Of a DNA stretch of 64,000 nt, positions 1 through 10,680 are shown in pieces. The stretch lies in the NCBI RefSeq assembly GCF_964355755.1, contig NC_092679.1:21793432-21857431 (forward strand). Reading direction: 5' to 3'. How positions within the stretch are numbered: the first letter of the stretch is position 1; every line of letters starts with the position of its first letter. Both the position numbers and the translations under genes were made by a program. Source of the stretch: Antedon mediterranea (lineage: Eukaryota > Echinodermata > Crinoidea > Comatulida > Antedonidae). The notes beneath the pieces are model-generated. The model did not search any database, had not been told where the DNA came from, and was given only the letters and a program-made list of their open reading frames with translations.

Positions 1-125
1 CATACGGTAGTATTAAACTAGTAAGCCTCCTTGTGGCCCCATGTGCTATACGACTGATACTGTATTACCGATATATCTACTTTTGGGTTTTCCTAGGCTA
101 GGCCGAAGTAATCGATCATACTTAC

Positions 126-269
126 TTGAGCCGCTTCTCTAAGCCGGTAGGTCACATCTTCGGCAAGAGCCGCGGCGATGTCCTCCGGTAGACCATTGAA
201 GCCTGCAGATTCAGCAATCAGTTTAATGGATTCTGTTGATAAAACAGCATATTTTCTTTCTTCTGACAT
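126..269 (-). CDS. TAF6L: TAF6L first coding exon (histone-fold start), partial
   Basis: This exon encodes the first 48 residues of a TAF6-like protein, beginning MSEERKYAVLSTES and ending AEDVTYRLREAAQ. It is followed by a clean GTAAGT donor at 125-120. The segment is the first part of the TAF6 histone fold, helix 1 and most of helix 2. The wording AALAEDVxYRLREA resembles TAF6L (the SAGA/PCAF-complex paralogue) more than TAF6, judged from memory of the families. TAF6L pairs with TAF9-type histone folds inside SAGA coactivator complexes in the nucleus. The ATG at 269-267 is the first in frame and matches the expected N-terminus. The rest of the gene lies beyond the left edge of the window. 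The gene is divergent from HLX, with the tRNA array in between. TAF6 itself cannot be fully excluded from 48 residues. Confidence 0.83.
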
Positions 270-635
270 GATTCATGTGAATTATAGATAGTACATCTTA
301 CCAAATAAGATTAGCATGTAGGCTAGCAATATCAAAACATGATTTATTTTTACCCCTCTTCGTTTCTTTAGTCTTCGCGAGAGGTGGTGGTGGTGGTGAC
401 GGTGTGTGGTTAAAAATACAGAAAGAGCGCCCCCTACAAGTGTGAATTGCGGTAACTATAAATACATTTTTTTAGCGCGCGATTACATCAGTAGGCCTAC
501 TTTTATACCTCCATGCTTTGATCATATAAATATTATAATTCACGATATCTCTATGCTTTGATAATTCACAAGTTTTTAAATCATATATCCATTATGATCA
601 TTATAATCATATAAATGCCGTTTTAAGAAAATTTT
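270..635. other. upstream region of TAF6L, no gene seen
   Basis: AT-rich non-coding DNA between the TAF6L start and the first tRNA. It includes a short GGT run near 384-399. It should contain the TAF6L 5' UTR and promoter, but no defined element was recognised. Confidence 0.5.
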
Positions 636-708
636 CGACCACGATGGGACTCGAACCCACAATCTTCCGATTCGAAGTCGGACGCCTTATCCATTAGGCC
701 ACGCGGCC
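636..708 (-). tRNA. tRNA-Arg(TCG), copy 1
   Basis: A 73-nt cloverleaf with a 7-bp acceptor, the A-box-like GTGGCCTAATGG, anticodon loop CTTCGAA (anticodon TCG, reads CGA) and B-box GGTTCGAGTCC. The anticodon stem TCCGA/TCGGA is perfect. A T4 run follows within a few bases of the 3' end as a Pol III terminator. No intron is present and CCA is not encoded, as expected in a eukaryote. This is the majority sequence of the array. Confidence 0.93.
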
Positions 709-860
709 GTTTTACAGCCAAAACATTTAATAATTGTTTATGTAAACCTAAGTACAATTATGTTATGGTAAAAGTTTGTTTTCATAGAGTACCATTGAAT
801 AAATCTTTCTTTGAATAGACCCTACAAAAAAACGTTGCTACGCCAAAATGTATCGACCAA

Positions 861-933
861 CGACCACGATGGGACTCGAACCCACAATCTTCCGATTCGA
901 AGTCGGACGCCTTATCCATTAGGCCACGCGGCC
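861..933 (-). tRNA. tRNA-Arg(TCG), copy 2
   Basis: Same 73-nt sequence as the majority copy: anticodon TCG, intact stems, intact A and B boxes. A T4 run lies downstream on the minus strand near 850. It is followed by a partial unrelated inverted-repeat element at 1106-1396. Confidence 0.93.
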
Positions 934-1105
934 ATCACATAGTTGTTGAAGCTTGATCATATTATTGTCTAGGACTCACCACAAGGCAATGGTAAGCGCA
1001 ATTTAAACAATTATGACATGACACGATGGATCATCCGAACTTGCGCGTACGTCTTTGCGTTGCGCGCGCCGAGTGAGAAAAACTTTTCATTGTACCTTTT
1101 TCTCA

Positions 1106-1396
1106 AACATGTATTGTCCCCCAAAAACATGAAAAATGAAGATTAATAAAATCAGACTTTGAATAGGCCATTTTGTAGTTTTAACAAAGTTAATCACTTC
1201 CGTAGAAAAGAGAAAACCCCAAAATAATGTTTTCACTTATAAAATGACAAAATAAATGGTTAAATTACAGTTTTTTTTAGATAAATAACATTTTTTTTCG
1301 ATCAAATTTTTGGTCAAAGTGAATAACTATTATGTGATATTAAAATTACATATCCAATAAAAAAAATGTTTAAAAAAATGTCAGGGGGACTATATA
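1106..1396. mobile_element. non-autonomous inverted-repeat element, family B copy
   Basis: The left end reads ATGTATTGTCCCCC followed by AAAAACATGAAAAATGAAG, and the right end is an imperfect inverted copy. The internal stretch TTTTTGGTCAAAGTGAATAA also occurs at 45640-45735. The family's best copy is at 30051-30598. No coding capacity is seen, so it is probably a MITE-like DNA element. Confidence 0.55.
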
Positions 1397-1444
1397 TATA
1401 CACTATATACACCTTTAACTTTATCTAATAAAATTCTGTATAAC

Positions 1445-1517
1445 GGCCGCGTGGCCTAATGGATAAGGCGTCCGACTTCGAATCGGAAGATTGTGGGTTC
1501 GAATCCCATCGTGGTCG
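1445..1517 (+). tRNA. tRNA-Arg(TCG), copy 3, opposite strand
   Basis: The only member of the array on the plus strand. The 73-nt cloverleaf is intact, with anticodon TCG. It differs from the majority by A instead of G in the T loop (GGTTCGAATCC, the better B-box). A T5 terminator follows at about 1522-1526. An inversion within the array is the simplest explanation. Confidence 0.93.
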
Positions 1518-2016
1518 ATATCTTTTTGCATAGCGTCTCCAAACAAGCTATTTTGGCACTAAATGATGCCTGTATACAGCCTAGCCAAAGTGTGTTTCGA
1601 TTTCCATAAATAACACACACTATAATCATCAATCTGACATGATGATATATCCAACAAAATAATTGATGACCGAAATAAAAATAATTCAATCGCAAATGTC
1701 AACATAGAATTGCACCGATCTGAGATATAGAGTGTATATAACCCATAATCCGTGACACTTCAAAAGAAATGCTCAAATAGAATTTATTGCTAGTTGTTTT
1801 AGTGGAACGTTCACGATGGTAATAAAAACGGCTCTCACGATGCTTATGCTGACCACATATATCTATATATAATATGAACCACAAGACTCAGTCTACGTAA
1901 ATGACTTGGTATGAAACGCCTTTGTTGATCATGTAGACAATGATGTTATGGTAAAAGTTTGACCATTATTCATTCAATCTTTATTTAAAAGACAGAGACG
2001 CCATGCAAAAATATAC

Positions 2017-2089
2017 CGACCACGAAGGGACTCGAACCCACAATCTTCCGATTCGAAGTCGGACGCCTTATCCATTAGGCCACGCTGCC
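2017..2089 (-). tRNA. tRNA-Arg(TCG), copy 4, two stem changes
   Basis: 73 nt with anticodon TCG retained. Position 4 of the acceptor is A instead of C, which breaks one pair. Position 64 of the T stem is T instead of A, which breaks another. A T5 run follows. It may be weakly functional or decaying. Confidence 0.8.
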
Positions 2090-2541
2090 ATCACAAAGTT
2101 GTAAGAGCTCGATCGCGAGTCGCGAGAAAGTGTCCTACCCTATATGGGTTGTACCAAAGGTGTGTGGTACTAGGCCTAATTATAATCGTTTGAAAGTCTG
2201 TTTAAAAGTGATTTAATCTTGCACTTTTAGCGTCCCATAAACCTGCATTTGAAATAAACCAGGAGCACAGTCTACGAGTCGTCTCTATCAATTTGTTTAA
2301 CGAAACACTAACAGTTTACACTACGACCGGCCATTAAATGATTATTGGCGTTCTCTTATACTAAATAATAGTAAATCACAACTGCATATTACTTGTTTAA
2401 ATGACAAACATTGCATAGATCGTGTTCACACTAACATCAATATGGGTCAAAGTGTCCTTAAATAAAAATTCCGAAGGAAATTCAGATTATTGAGATAAAA
2501 ACTAACTTCGAAATATTAAGATAGATCGAACTGTATAAATA

Positions 2542-2580
2542 GAAGTCGGACGCTTTTAATACCCATTAGCTTGCACACGG
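2542..2580 (-). pseudogene. relic of the 5' half of a tRNA-Arg(TCG)
   Basis: The bases around 2542-2580 match the 5' half of the array tRNAs (GAAGTCGGACGC, then CCATTAG, then CACGG), with small insertions and no 3' half. It is a truncated, decayed copy. Confidence 0.6.
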
Positions 2581-2634
2581 TAGAGTTTTACCGTAATTCA
2601 ATAGCAAAGTTTAATAATGTCGACAAAAAATATA

Positions 2635-2707
2635 CGACCACGATGGGATTCGAACCCACAATCTCCCGATTCGAAGTCAAACGCCTTATCCATTAGGCCA
2701 CGCGGCC
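2635..2707 (-). tRNA. tRNA-Arg(TCG), copy 5, wobble-rich anticodon stem
   Basis: 73 nt with anticodon TCG. The anticodon stem is TTTGA/TCGGG, so three of five pairs are G-T wobbles. The acceptor and T stems are intact, and a T6 run follows. It is first in a duplicated two-tRNA unit. Confidence 0.8.
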
Positions 2708-3051
2708 ATCACAAAGTAAAATATTTTTGGAAAATTTACTACCGTAAAGATAAAAATAAAATGATCCACAAGATAAAACTTTATGAAATAAAGGTACAAT
2801 TACGATTGTAAAAGTGTGTTCAGATTAATACCTTGAGAGGTTGAAATAAGGTGTAAAACCGTATACATTACAACCAGTTTCTATGTCGGTCTGTTGGTCG
2901 GTCGGTAAAGACTTACTCAAATTGGCGCACGCGACTGCAGCCATGTATATGACTTTTTTTTAGATAGTTTCTCAGTTACGTAAAATTAAAATCTACATTT
3001 TCTTTCAGTAGATTCTATGTATTATATATTATATATTATAATAAAAGTTAT

Positions 3052-3124
3052 CGACCACGATGGGACTCGAACCCACAATCTTCCAATTCGAAGTCGGACG
3101 CCTTATCCATTAGGCCACGCGGTC
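3052..3124 (-). tRNA. tRNA-Arg(TCG), copy 6
   Basis: 73 nt with anticodon TCG. Acceptor position 2 is A, giving a Watson-Crick pair where the majority copy has G-T. One G-C of the anticodon stem is G-T. A T4 terminator follows. Confidence 0.9.
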
Positions 3125-3251
3125 GTACGAAGTATGATCATTTTCTCCTGCAGTAAATTCTTTTAGACGGTTTACCAGTTACGTAAAATTAAAATCTACA
3201 TTTTCTTTCAGCAGACCCCATTTTGAAAATATATATTTTACTAAAATGTAT

Positions 3252-3324
3252 CGACCACGATGAGACTCGAACCCACAATCTTCCGATTCGAAGTCGGACG
3301 CCTTATCCATTAGGCCACGCGGCC
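3252..3324 (-). tRNA. tRNA-Arg(TCG), copy 7
   Basis: 73 nt with anticodon TCG. A single change in the T stem makes a G-T wobble. A T4 terminator follows. Confidence 0.9.
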
Positions 3325-3649
3325 TTCACAAAGTAAAATATTTTTTGAAAATTTACTACCCTAATAATAAAAATAAAATGATCCACATGATAAAACTTTA
3401 TGGAATAAAGGTACAATGACGCTTGTAAAAGTTTGTTCAGATTAATACCTTTAGAGGTTGAAATAAAGTGTAAAATCGTATGTATTATAACCATTTTCTA
3501 TGTCGGTCTGTTGACACTTACTCAAATTGGCGCACGCGACTGCAGCCATGTATATGACTTTTTTTTAGATAGTTTCTCAGTTACGTAAAATTAAAATCTA
3601 CATTTTCTTTCAGTAGATTCTATATATTATATATTACACTAAAAGTTAT

Positions 3650-3722
3650 CGACCACGATGGGACTCGAACCCACAATCTTCCGATTCGAAGTCGGACGCC
3701 TTATCCATTAGGCCACGCGGCC
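3650..3722 (-). tRNA. tRNA-Arg(TCG), copy 8
   Basis: Identical to the majority 73-nt sequence, with anticodon TCG and a T4 terminator. Confidence 0.93.
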
Positions 3723-3823
3723 GTACGAAGTATAATCATTTTCTCCTGCAGTAAATTCTTTTAGACGGTTTATCAGTTACGTCAAAATTAAAATAAACAC
3801 TTTCTTTTTTTACTAAGATGTAT

Positions 3824-3896
3824 CAATCACGATGGGACTCGAACCCACAATCTTCCGCTTCGAAGTCGGACGCCTTATCCATTAGGCCACGCGGCC
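3824..3896 (-). tRNA. tRNA-Arg(TCG)-like, copy 9, probably degenerate
   Basis: 73 nt with anticodon TCG kept. The 3' acceptor strand has two changes that leave a C-A mismatch and extra wobbles. The anticodon stem has an A-G mismatch at its inner pair. The nearby T4 run is lost. Likely a decaying gene. Confidence 0.65.
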
Positions 3897-4026
3897 GTGG
3901 TATGCATTATAACCGTTTTCTCTACAGTAACTTCTTTTTAAAAGTTTCAGTGAATCACGTAAAATTAAAATCTACATTTTCTTTCAGAAGATTCTATGTA
4001 TTACATTATATTGTACTAAAAATTAT

Positions 4027-4099
4027 CGACCACGATGGGACTCGAACCCACAATCTTCCGATTCGAAGTCGGACGCCTTATCCATTAGGCCACGCGGCC
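4027..4099 (-). tRNA. tRNA-Arg(TCG), copy 10
   Basis: Majority 73-nt sequence, anticodon TCG, with a T5 terminator. Confidence 0.93.
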
Positions 4100-4178
4100 G
4101 TATGGATAACAAACATTTTCTCAACAGTAAATTCTTTCAGTAGACCCTATTTAGAAAATGTATTATACTAAAATGTAT

Positions 4179-4251
4179 CGATCACGATTGGACTCGAACA
4201 CACAGTCTTCCAATTTGAGGTCGGACACCTTATCCATTAGACAACAAATAT
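4179..4251 (-). pseudogene. tRNA-Arg pseudogene, copy 11
   Basis: Clearly derived from the array tRNA, but the 5' acceptor strand is lost, the T stem is damaged and the anticodon loop reads CCTCAAA. A 7-nt loop would place TCA at the anticodon, but U33 is missing. It is non-functional as a tRNA by ordinary criteria. Confidence 0.8.
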
Positions 4252-5028
4252 TGGAAAACTTGTTACGACCAACAAAAATGTAAAAACTTCCACAAAAAGT
4301 AGGTACAATCAACATTTGGTAATTCAGTTTAATATTATTATGATATATAATATGTATAGGCCTATCAAACCACAATTTAAACACATATATCTATACATAT
4401 CTCATATATGTATAGAACTTTTTATACCATATCAGACGTAGTTATATACAGCGTCTGCAACCAAATTAATTTTCCACCAATGAAAATATTATATGGGTTA
4501 TTCACTATGTCACGTGCTGTAGTTTTTCACTTTGGTTGACCAATCAGCAACAAGGAAACCATAATCACCGGCATGTTTATTTCTTACCGCAATTTGTCAA
4601 ATGATAGGCCTACCATCCGTGACTTTTATCTGTCTGGGCCAGTCATTAGTACCCAAAGCAAAGGGCAAACATTCTAGCGGGTGAAGAGGTTTAGTGGAGA
4701 CCACACGACAGTATAGGGCCTAAGTCTACTTGTATTCGCCACGGTACTGCAAAACTGGATATACGGTAATCCTATAATAATGACGGTGTGTGAAAGTTTG
4801 TTTTGTTGGAAGTTTGCACCTTAGTGCATAAACTAGTAGCCTATACCGTGAGATAGAAAAGTCGTATACAGAACGTAATTTTGTTAAAATTTCATTTTAC
4901 GACAACAATGGAACATTTAAATCTTTATTTAAATACACCCTATTTTTAGGAATTAATATCACGATTATTCAGGACAGAATAAATTGATAAAAGTTTATAT
5001 CTGAAATACTGAAGAAAAAGAGATTAAA
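4252..5028. other. upstream region of HLX, no gene seen
   Basis: Mostly AT-rich DNA with a less AT-rich part around 4500-4760. It probably holds the HLX promoter and 5' UTR. No motif could be assigned with confidence. Confidence 0.45.
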
Positions 5029-8000
5029 ATGTTAGCAAGTACTGTTCCTACTTATTTATCTTATCCAAAATTGTTGCCACATTTTATTGACGGTGGAAGT
5101 TTCATGAAGTCTGTTCCTATGCATGTAAGCCTATGGCATTATCACCAAGACATTGGTCAACCCACGGCGTGTCAATACGTTTCCACCGGGAACATTTCTG
5201 CTGTAGACGAGAAAGTTTCTAATAAAACTACGCCTAAGTCGACGCGGAAAACATCTGAGAGTGATGATGGTGTTACTAATAATGAAAAGGACACAATGGA
5301 AACCGACTCAGCAAATACCCCTTCTCGGCAAACAACAATCGGTAAACTTAGTTTTGGAATTGACAGGATTTTACAGGGATCCAGTGGAAGCGAAAATCGA
5401 GCTAAGAAAAAAAGTTGTGGGCCTAGCGAGAAGCCGCAAAATAACAAAGGTAAGAGTCACAACTTTCTAATATAATATGTTGTTACTTCTTTTTTGTAGA
5501 TACAGTAGCCTACTTTATTTAAAAATAACTTTAAAAAGATAAAACGAGTTTTATATCTATTAAGATACAGTATTCAGTCTTAGGCCTAATTGCTTTTTTA
5601 TAGGCCAATCTACCGCATATTAAAAAATATATTGTTTATTACTACACTGGATGTGTAAATATACTGAAATATCTATTCTATCGACAGTATAATTGTACTG
5701 TATAAGGTAAAATTGAACAATACAAATTAGAATTTTCCTTAATAATTTGTGTAAAAATCTCCACAACATCATGATTTTCGCACATTATGGGATTAACCAT
5801 TCCAAAGGAAGTATTTTCAAATATGAAGTTGGAAAATTTTGTTATTTTGAAGCTCGGTCAATTATGTTGTAATAAATATTTAAGTTAGTTGTAAAAGGTA
5901 ATATTTGTTTAGATTAATTGTAATGCAAATCAGAAACGCATAACACATAAAAACGTTCTACATACTAAACATAATATATTTATATTAATTGTTGGCTATG
6001 ATTTTTATAAAATGGTATCATTTTCATTGTAGCAAAGTATCCTTTAATACACCGAGAAAAAACTTCAACAAATAAGGAATCGTCTCCGAACCACCAGGAA
6101 TCGTCTGCGATTCGTCGCCGAGAAACGTCTTCTGTCGACCAAGAATCGTCGGCAATCCATCGGGAACCATCTTCCATTTATCGAGAACCATCTTCGAGCC
6201 ATCGGGAATCGTCTCCAATCCATCGGGAGTCATCTTCCAACCATCGAGAACCGTCTTCGATACATCGGGAATCGTCTCCAATACATCGGGACCCATCTTC
6301 CATTTATCAAGAACCATCATCGATACATCGGGAATCACATCCAATCCATCGGGAAACATCTTCCATTTATCGTGAACCGACTTTCCATCGGGAAATATCT
6401 TTGGTCCACCGGGATTCGTCAACAATCCACAGGGAACCATCTGTATCTCACCATATCTTCGACAAACCTGCAGAGTTCTCATGGGAAACGTATGGAAACA
6501 GCATGAAACATCAACAAATGAATTTCCAACAGATTTGGCTTCCACCGACACTTCGTAACGATCATGCCATGGCTCTAGATAGAGTATGCTTATGCTCTGC
6601 CTGCTTAGGAGGTATGTAAAAATATAATTAATGTTCAAATATTTAGTAAACCATTGTTAGAATCCGTCAGTCATCTGCATCATCAATTTTTAAGTTTATT
6701 TATATCAATGGAAAAATTGCAACATTGAGGAACAGAAATGTTTTAAACAATATTTCCACTTTGATCTTTAGAAAGAACTAAAAACTGACTCAAACAATAA
6801 CAATGTAACATTTTTACAACTTTTTCTCAAAATGTAATTTTAACCTTTTTAAATATTTGTATATTTTATATTTAATTTCTTTGTGGAAGGCCACTCAACT
6901 TAGATTTGTTATAACATTTAGGTTGAATCCTGTCTCATTGATTGTGTTCTGTCTTCATGTTTCATTGTTTACACTGGTGAAATAAATGATAAAAAGCAAA
7001 ATACATCAACAGCAACAACAACAAACAAACAATAACAGCAAATAAATAATTAAATACAGCTCAAAATAATGTAAAAAAAAAACAAGTAAAATCACTTTGA
7101 TATTTACTTTCATTTAATAAGCTATCATCAATTACACAAGTCTTGTTACTAAGAACTTATCGAATAATAATTGTAAGTGTCAACTACCAAGTAAAGTAAC
7201 CCTTTATTACAAATTAGATTACCGATAAAATTGTAGCGTACGGCGGTACATTAACTTTTAAGTAAGTTTTCGGTGTTTGTTACAGCACCACGACTAGCCT
7301 ACGGTCACGAGTCAGCATCTACCAAACCAATAGTGATATAAATATTAGTTCCCTGGATAATAACAATCGCTTTTAACCACAACAAATACAGATGTCATCA
7401 AATATAGTAGAAGGTTATATTGAAAGTTGGCTGGCACTGCAGTTAAAGCTTGGTTCCCACTAGAACGTAACGCAAGGACGTAAACGCAACGCAAGCGTTT
7501 TAACCAATGACAAGCGAAGTTATAGACAAGCGAATAAGTCATCGCTTGTGATTGGTCAATTCACTTGCGTTGCGTTACGTCCTTGCGTTGCGTCGCTAGT
7601 GGGAACCACTTTAAGCATAATAAGCCCGGAGCTTCTGGAATTAGACCGCTACATTATTACAAAAGCTTTAGGCCTAGCCTAACCGAAAGTTTCGCGTTCA
7701 TCAATGGTAGAAAAAAGTTTCATTTCCCGGAGCAAACATTTCCATATTTCCCCTGCGCTTTCCTCAAATAATACATTTCGTTACATCTTGTTTTAATATA
7801 AAGTATTCATGACATCTGTCTGTACAGATAGAATACTGAATTTATTTGTATCAATATTTTTGCCGCAAGAAATAAAACAAAACAAGAAACTCTCATGTCA
7901 GAAGTTGTTAAACTGATGGCTACTAAGCAGTACCGGTAGCCAAAATCGAGAAAAGATCAGCTTTATGTCCGACTGGTTACAATTTTATCCCGCTACAACA

Positions 8001-9918
8001 AATTATAAATTATAAGAATTACGCGCCATTGTGAACGAAATAAAATGATTTAAACACCAAAATAGAATTTAGATAGTTTTATTCTAAATAACAAAGGATA
8101 ATATATTGAATCTGAAACGGTTTTCAGCTGATGAAAGAATGACAAATTAAAACTTTTATGAAATGATTTGTTTACTGTTATTATATAATGAAATGATTTG
8201 TTTGTTATTATATAATGTGATGCTGTGTATTGTTGGACTTGGTGTATATTTGTTGTTTGTTGGTTTGTTTATCTAAATTGTGATTGGTTGGTTGTTTTCC
8301 TAAATGTTTGTTACCTTGGTGTTTATTGCTGATTGGTTCATGGAGAAATAACTTATTTACTTTCCATAATAACAATTTCATGTTACGTTAGGTCAGAAGT
8401 TCGGGTTTAAGTTGAAAATACTGTTTATATATTTTAGGATGCATGAGTAGAAACATACTTTACAAAAAAAAAATCCCAACATATAACTATGTACACTTTA
8501 GGCATCAAACCAAATGGCAAACTCGTTTTCTGTGTTTCTTCTTTTTATTTCTTAAAACTTGAAAATAATATTCAAAAGCTTATTTAGTTAGAAAATATGT
8601 TATTATGAACACATATGATAACGTCTCATTATTGTCTACACTTTTGTTTTAATTACATGTGATTTCTCCTTAAATGGATAAATGAAATAATGGTGTTTTG
8701 TAAAACAAAAAGTCATGCCACCAAGACGTCTACTTGAGGAAATCAAAATAGCGTTATCACAATCAGATAGCGTAATATTGCACATCATTAGTCATTCAAT
8801 TCATAACTCACATATTGGAATGTCTCTTCGTAAGATAAGAAAGAATGTCAACATCTTGGCTTAAAAGTTATCTAATTAAATATTCAACGCTCATGGTGAT
8901 TAGATCGCGCAGTGTGCCTAATTTGCATAAACGCGCATGTACGTGCGATGTACCTGGTGTTAATAATACAGGTAACTATTCGTACAGTGTTCGTATAAAT
9001 AACAAGTCAATGAATGACAATCAAACACAAATTAAATCCACAATAATAACAAATTGACAATTTGACTTTTATGTATTTTATATAGGTTCGTCTTTGAAGC
9101 CTAGGTCTCTTTGGCAGGCGGTAAATCAACAGCCTTCTTCTAGTCATTTTGCCGGGGCTGTAAAGCGAAAGAGGAGCTGGTCTAGGGCTGTGTTTACTAG
9201 CCTTCAAAGAAAGGGACTTGAAAAAAGATTTGATGTACAGAAGTACGTGAACAAGCCTGATAGGAGGCAACTCGCTGCTGCTTTAGGACTGACAGATGCC
9301 CAGGTACAAAAAAATACAGTTTTTACTAAGCATTTCCTTGTAATGAAAAATATTGATTCCACCGGAGGGCTGTTGAGCCCACCGAGCAGTGAGACGGCAA
9401 AAGGCTGAAAATGGACCACCACAACACTGTGGTAACCCCTATTCGAAATATGCACAAGATTCTCTGCCACGAGTGGTTTGCAGTGCCTATTTCTTTTTTT
9501 TTTGTCAATCTTATCACATCCAATACAACGAAACTAAATTGCAATGAAATTAAATAAGGAGGTCTTATTGGAACTAAGCATGTCAATAACCGTTGTATCA
9601 TTTCAGTATTTAACGATGGCATTGTCTCAACTGAAGTATACTTCCAATTCCGTCTCAATGAACTTTCATAAAAAAATTTAACTTACATCATTCAAATTAT
9701 TTATAAACAAACTATTCCATCATTAAAATGTTATTCTTCTTCATTTTAAGGTGAAGGTTTGGTTTCAAAATCGTCGTATGAAATGGCGCCAGAATCAGAA
9801 ACAGACGAAAGATAACTCGTGCCAGATATCAACAGGCGGTAATGTCGACAAATCGTCTGCTACTACCGATGCACAAGATGAATTATCAAACAGTAACATT
9901 ACAGATGACAAATGCTAA
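5029..9918 (+). CDS. HLX: HLX (H2.0-like) homeobox transcription factor, complete, 4 exons
   Basis: Exons 5029-5449, 6033-6611, 9086-9303 and 9751-9918 join in frame into 461 residues. All introns have GT-AG ends (GTAAGA, GTATGT and GTACAA donors). The homeodomain is residues 363-422, preceded by KRK. RSWSRAVFTSLQRKGLEKRF, W410 (position 48) and N413 (position 51) are diagnostic of the HLX class. The last intron falls between homeodomain positions 44 and 45. A Groucho-binding eh1-like motif, LSFGIDRIL, sits at 107-115, where HLX proteins have one. HLX proteins are nuclear regulators of gut and visceral mesoderm development. Exon 2 (residues 141-333) is unusual: it is dominated by an S-S-I-H-R-E-P heptad array. 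Its start is chosen because phases match on both sides; transcript support would be needed to prove inclusion. The tail after the homeodomain is short and polar. Confidence 0.92.
6065..6443 (+). repeat. 21-bp coding minisatellite in HLX exon 2
   Basis: About 18 imperfect copies of a 21-base unit encode the heptad S-[SP]-[IS]-H-R-E-[SP]. Variants such as IYREP, IHRDP and IYQEP occur. One unit is 8 residues and one is 6, yet the frame is kept throughout. The reverse strand is also open because of the periodicity; that ORF is treated as a shadow. Confidence 0.88.
7447..7610. mobile_element. foldback MITE with TTAA flanks
   Basis: The ends GGTTCCCACTAG and CTAGTGGGAACC are inverted. Most of the element folds back on itself through repeated GCAACGCAAG words. 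TTAA flanks both ends (7443-7446 and 7611-7614), the target preference of piggyBac-type elements. No ORF is present. Confidence 0.7.
8159..8218. repeat. two-copy tandem repeat, about 32 bp
   Basis: ATGAAATGATTTGTTT followed by TTATTATATA occurs twice in succession inside HLX intron 2. Confidence 0.6.
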
Positions 9919-9956
9919 TGTGATCGTGTATACAGAACGAATGATTTAAAATGCTA

Positions 9957-9962
9957 AATAAA
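9957..9962 (+). promoter_or_regulatory. possible HLX poly(A) signal
   Basis: AATAAA lies 38 bases after the HLX stop codon. It would give a very short 3' UTR; other AATAAA words follow near 10208, so the used site is uncertain. Confidence 0.35.
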
Positions 9963-10680
9963 CTTACAAAGGGAACATAACTTATTCGATCGTCTAAGCG
10001 TTATTTTATCGTCTGCTGAGATATTTACGGTCATATAGACATGATACTGCGACGTATATATAGCTCGATATTTTCTTAGAACTATCTATATACAGGATTT
10101 ATTGTAAAAAGTGTGAATAGTCAAATAGTGTAGGGTATATTATACTGGTAATTCAAATACAGAATGACGTACATATTGCTCTGAAGGGCACGGAACTACT
10201 GAATTGAAATAAAATGCATAATAAACATTAGACCTAGACCTGCTTAATGTATACAATTTAAAACTATACCACTATGCACGATAACTTATTACCGTCTTCA
10301 AGTTGATTGGGTATAATTCGATAGGAGGCGGATTAAAAAGATATTCAATAATAGTTCATTATCGAAACTGGGATACTTAGGATAAAATAATACAAATATG
10401 ATAATAGGTTTAATGATAAATTATAATTAGTATATATATAGATGGAGCGAAAACTTATTTTAGATGGCTACTTAATTTGCTATAACTTAATTTTGGTATA
10501 TGTAGCCTATGCAATTGTATAAATTGTAAAATAATTTCTATTTGTATGTAAAGCTTTAACCAAATGGTTTGATATATTGTTTTATATAGGGCCTAGATAT
10601 TAAACGTAATATTTAGATACGAATGTTAACATATTTGAATGTTTTTGTAGTTTTTAATTTAAAAGAAATTAGCATGTGTT

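Larger units (their letters stand above)
2635..3823. repeat. tandem duplication of a roughly 600-bp unit holding two tRNAs
   Basis: The stretch from tRNA copy 5 to just before copy 7 (2635-3251) is repeated from copy 7 to just before copy 9 (3252-3823), including the spacers. Shared spacer words include TATGTCGGTCTGTTG, GGCGCACGCGACTGCAGCC and TTACGTAAAATTAAAATCTA. Parts of the spacer recur again around 3955-4000. The tRNAs therefore multiplied as units with their flanks. Confidence 0.85.
6612..9085 (+). other. HLX intron 2
   Basis: This 2.47-kb intron is AT-rich. It contains an inverted-repeat element at 7447-7610 and a 2-copy tandem repeat at 8159-8218. No exon was recognised between these points. 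Confidence 0.6.

Noticed and set aside
4179-4251. Possible opal-suppressor or Sec-type tRNA (TCA anticodon)
   Set aside because: It lacks U33 and the 5' acceptor strand, so it is a decayed tRNA-Arg copy.
6024-6638. Long minus-strand open frame opposite HLX exon 2
   Set aside because: It is open because the 21-bp repeat has no stop in that frame. The plus-strand reading fits splice phases on both sides and links to the homeodomain.
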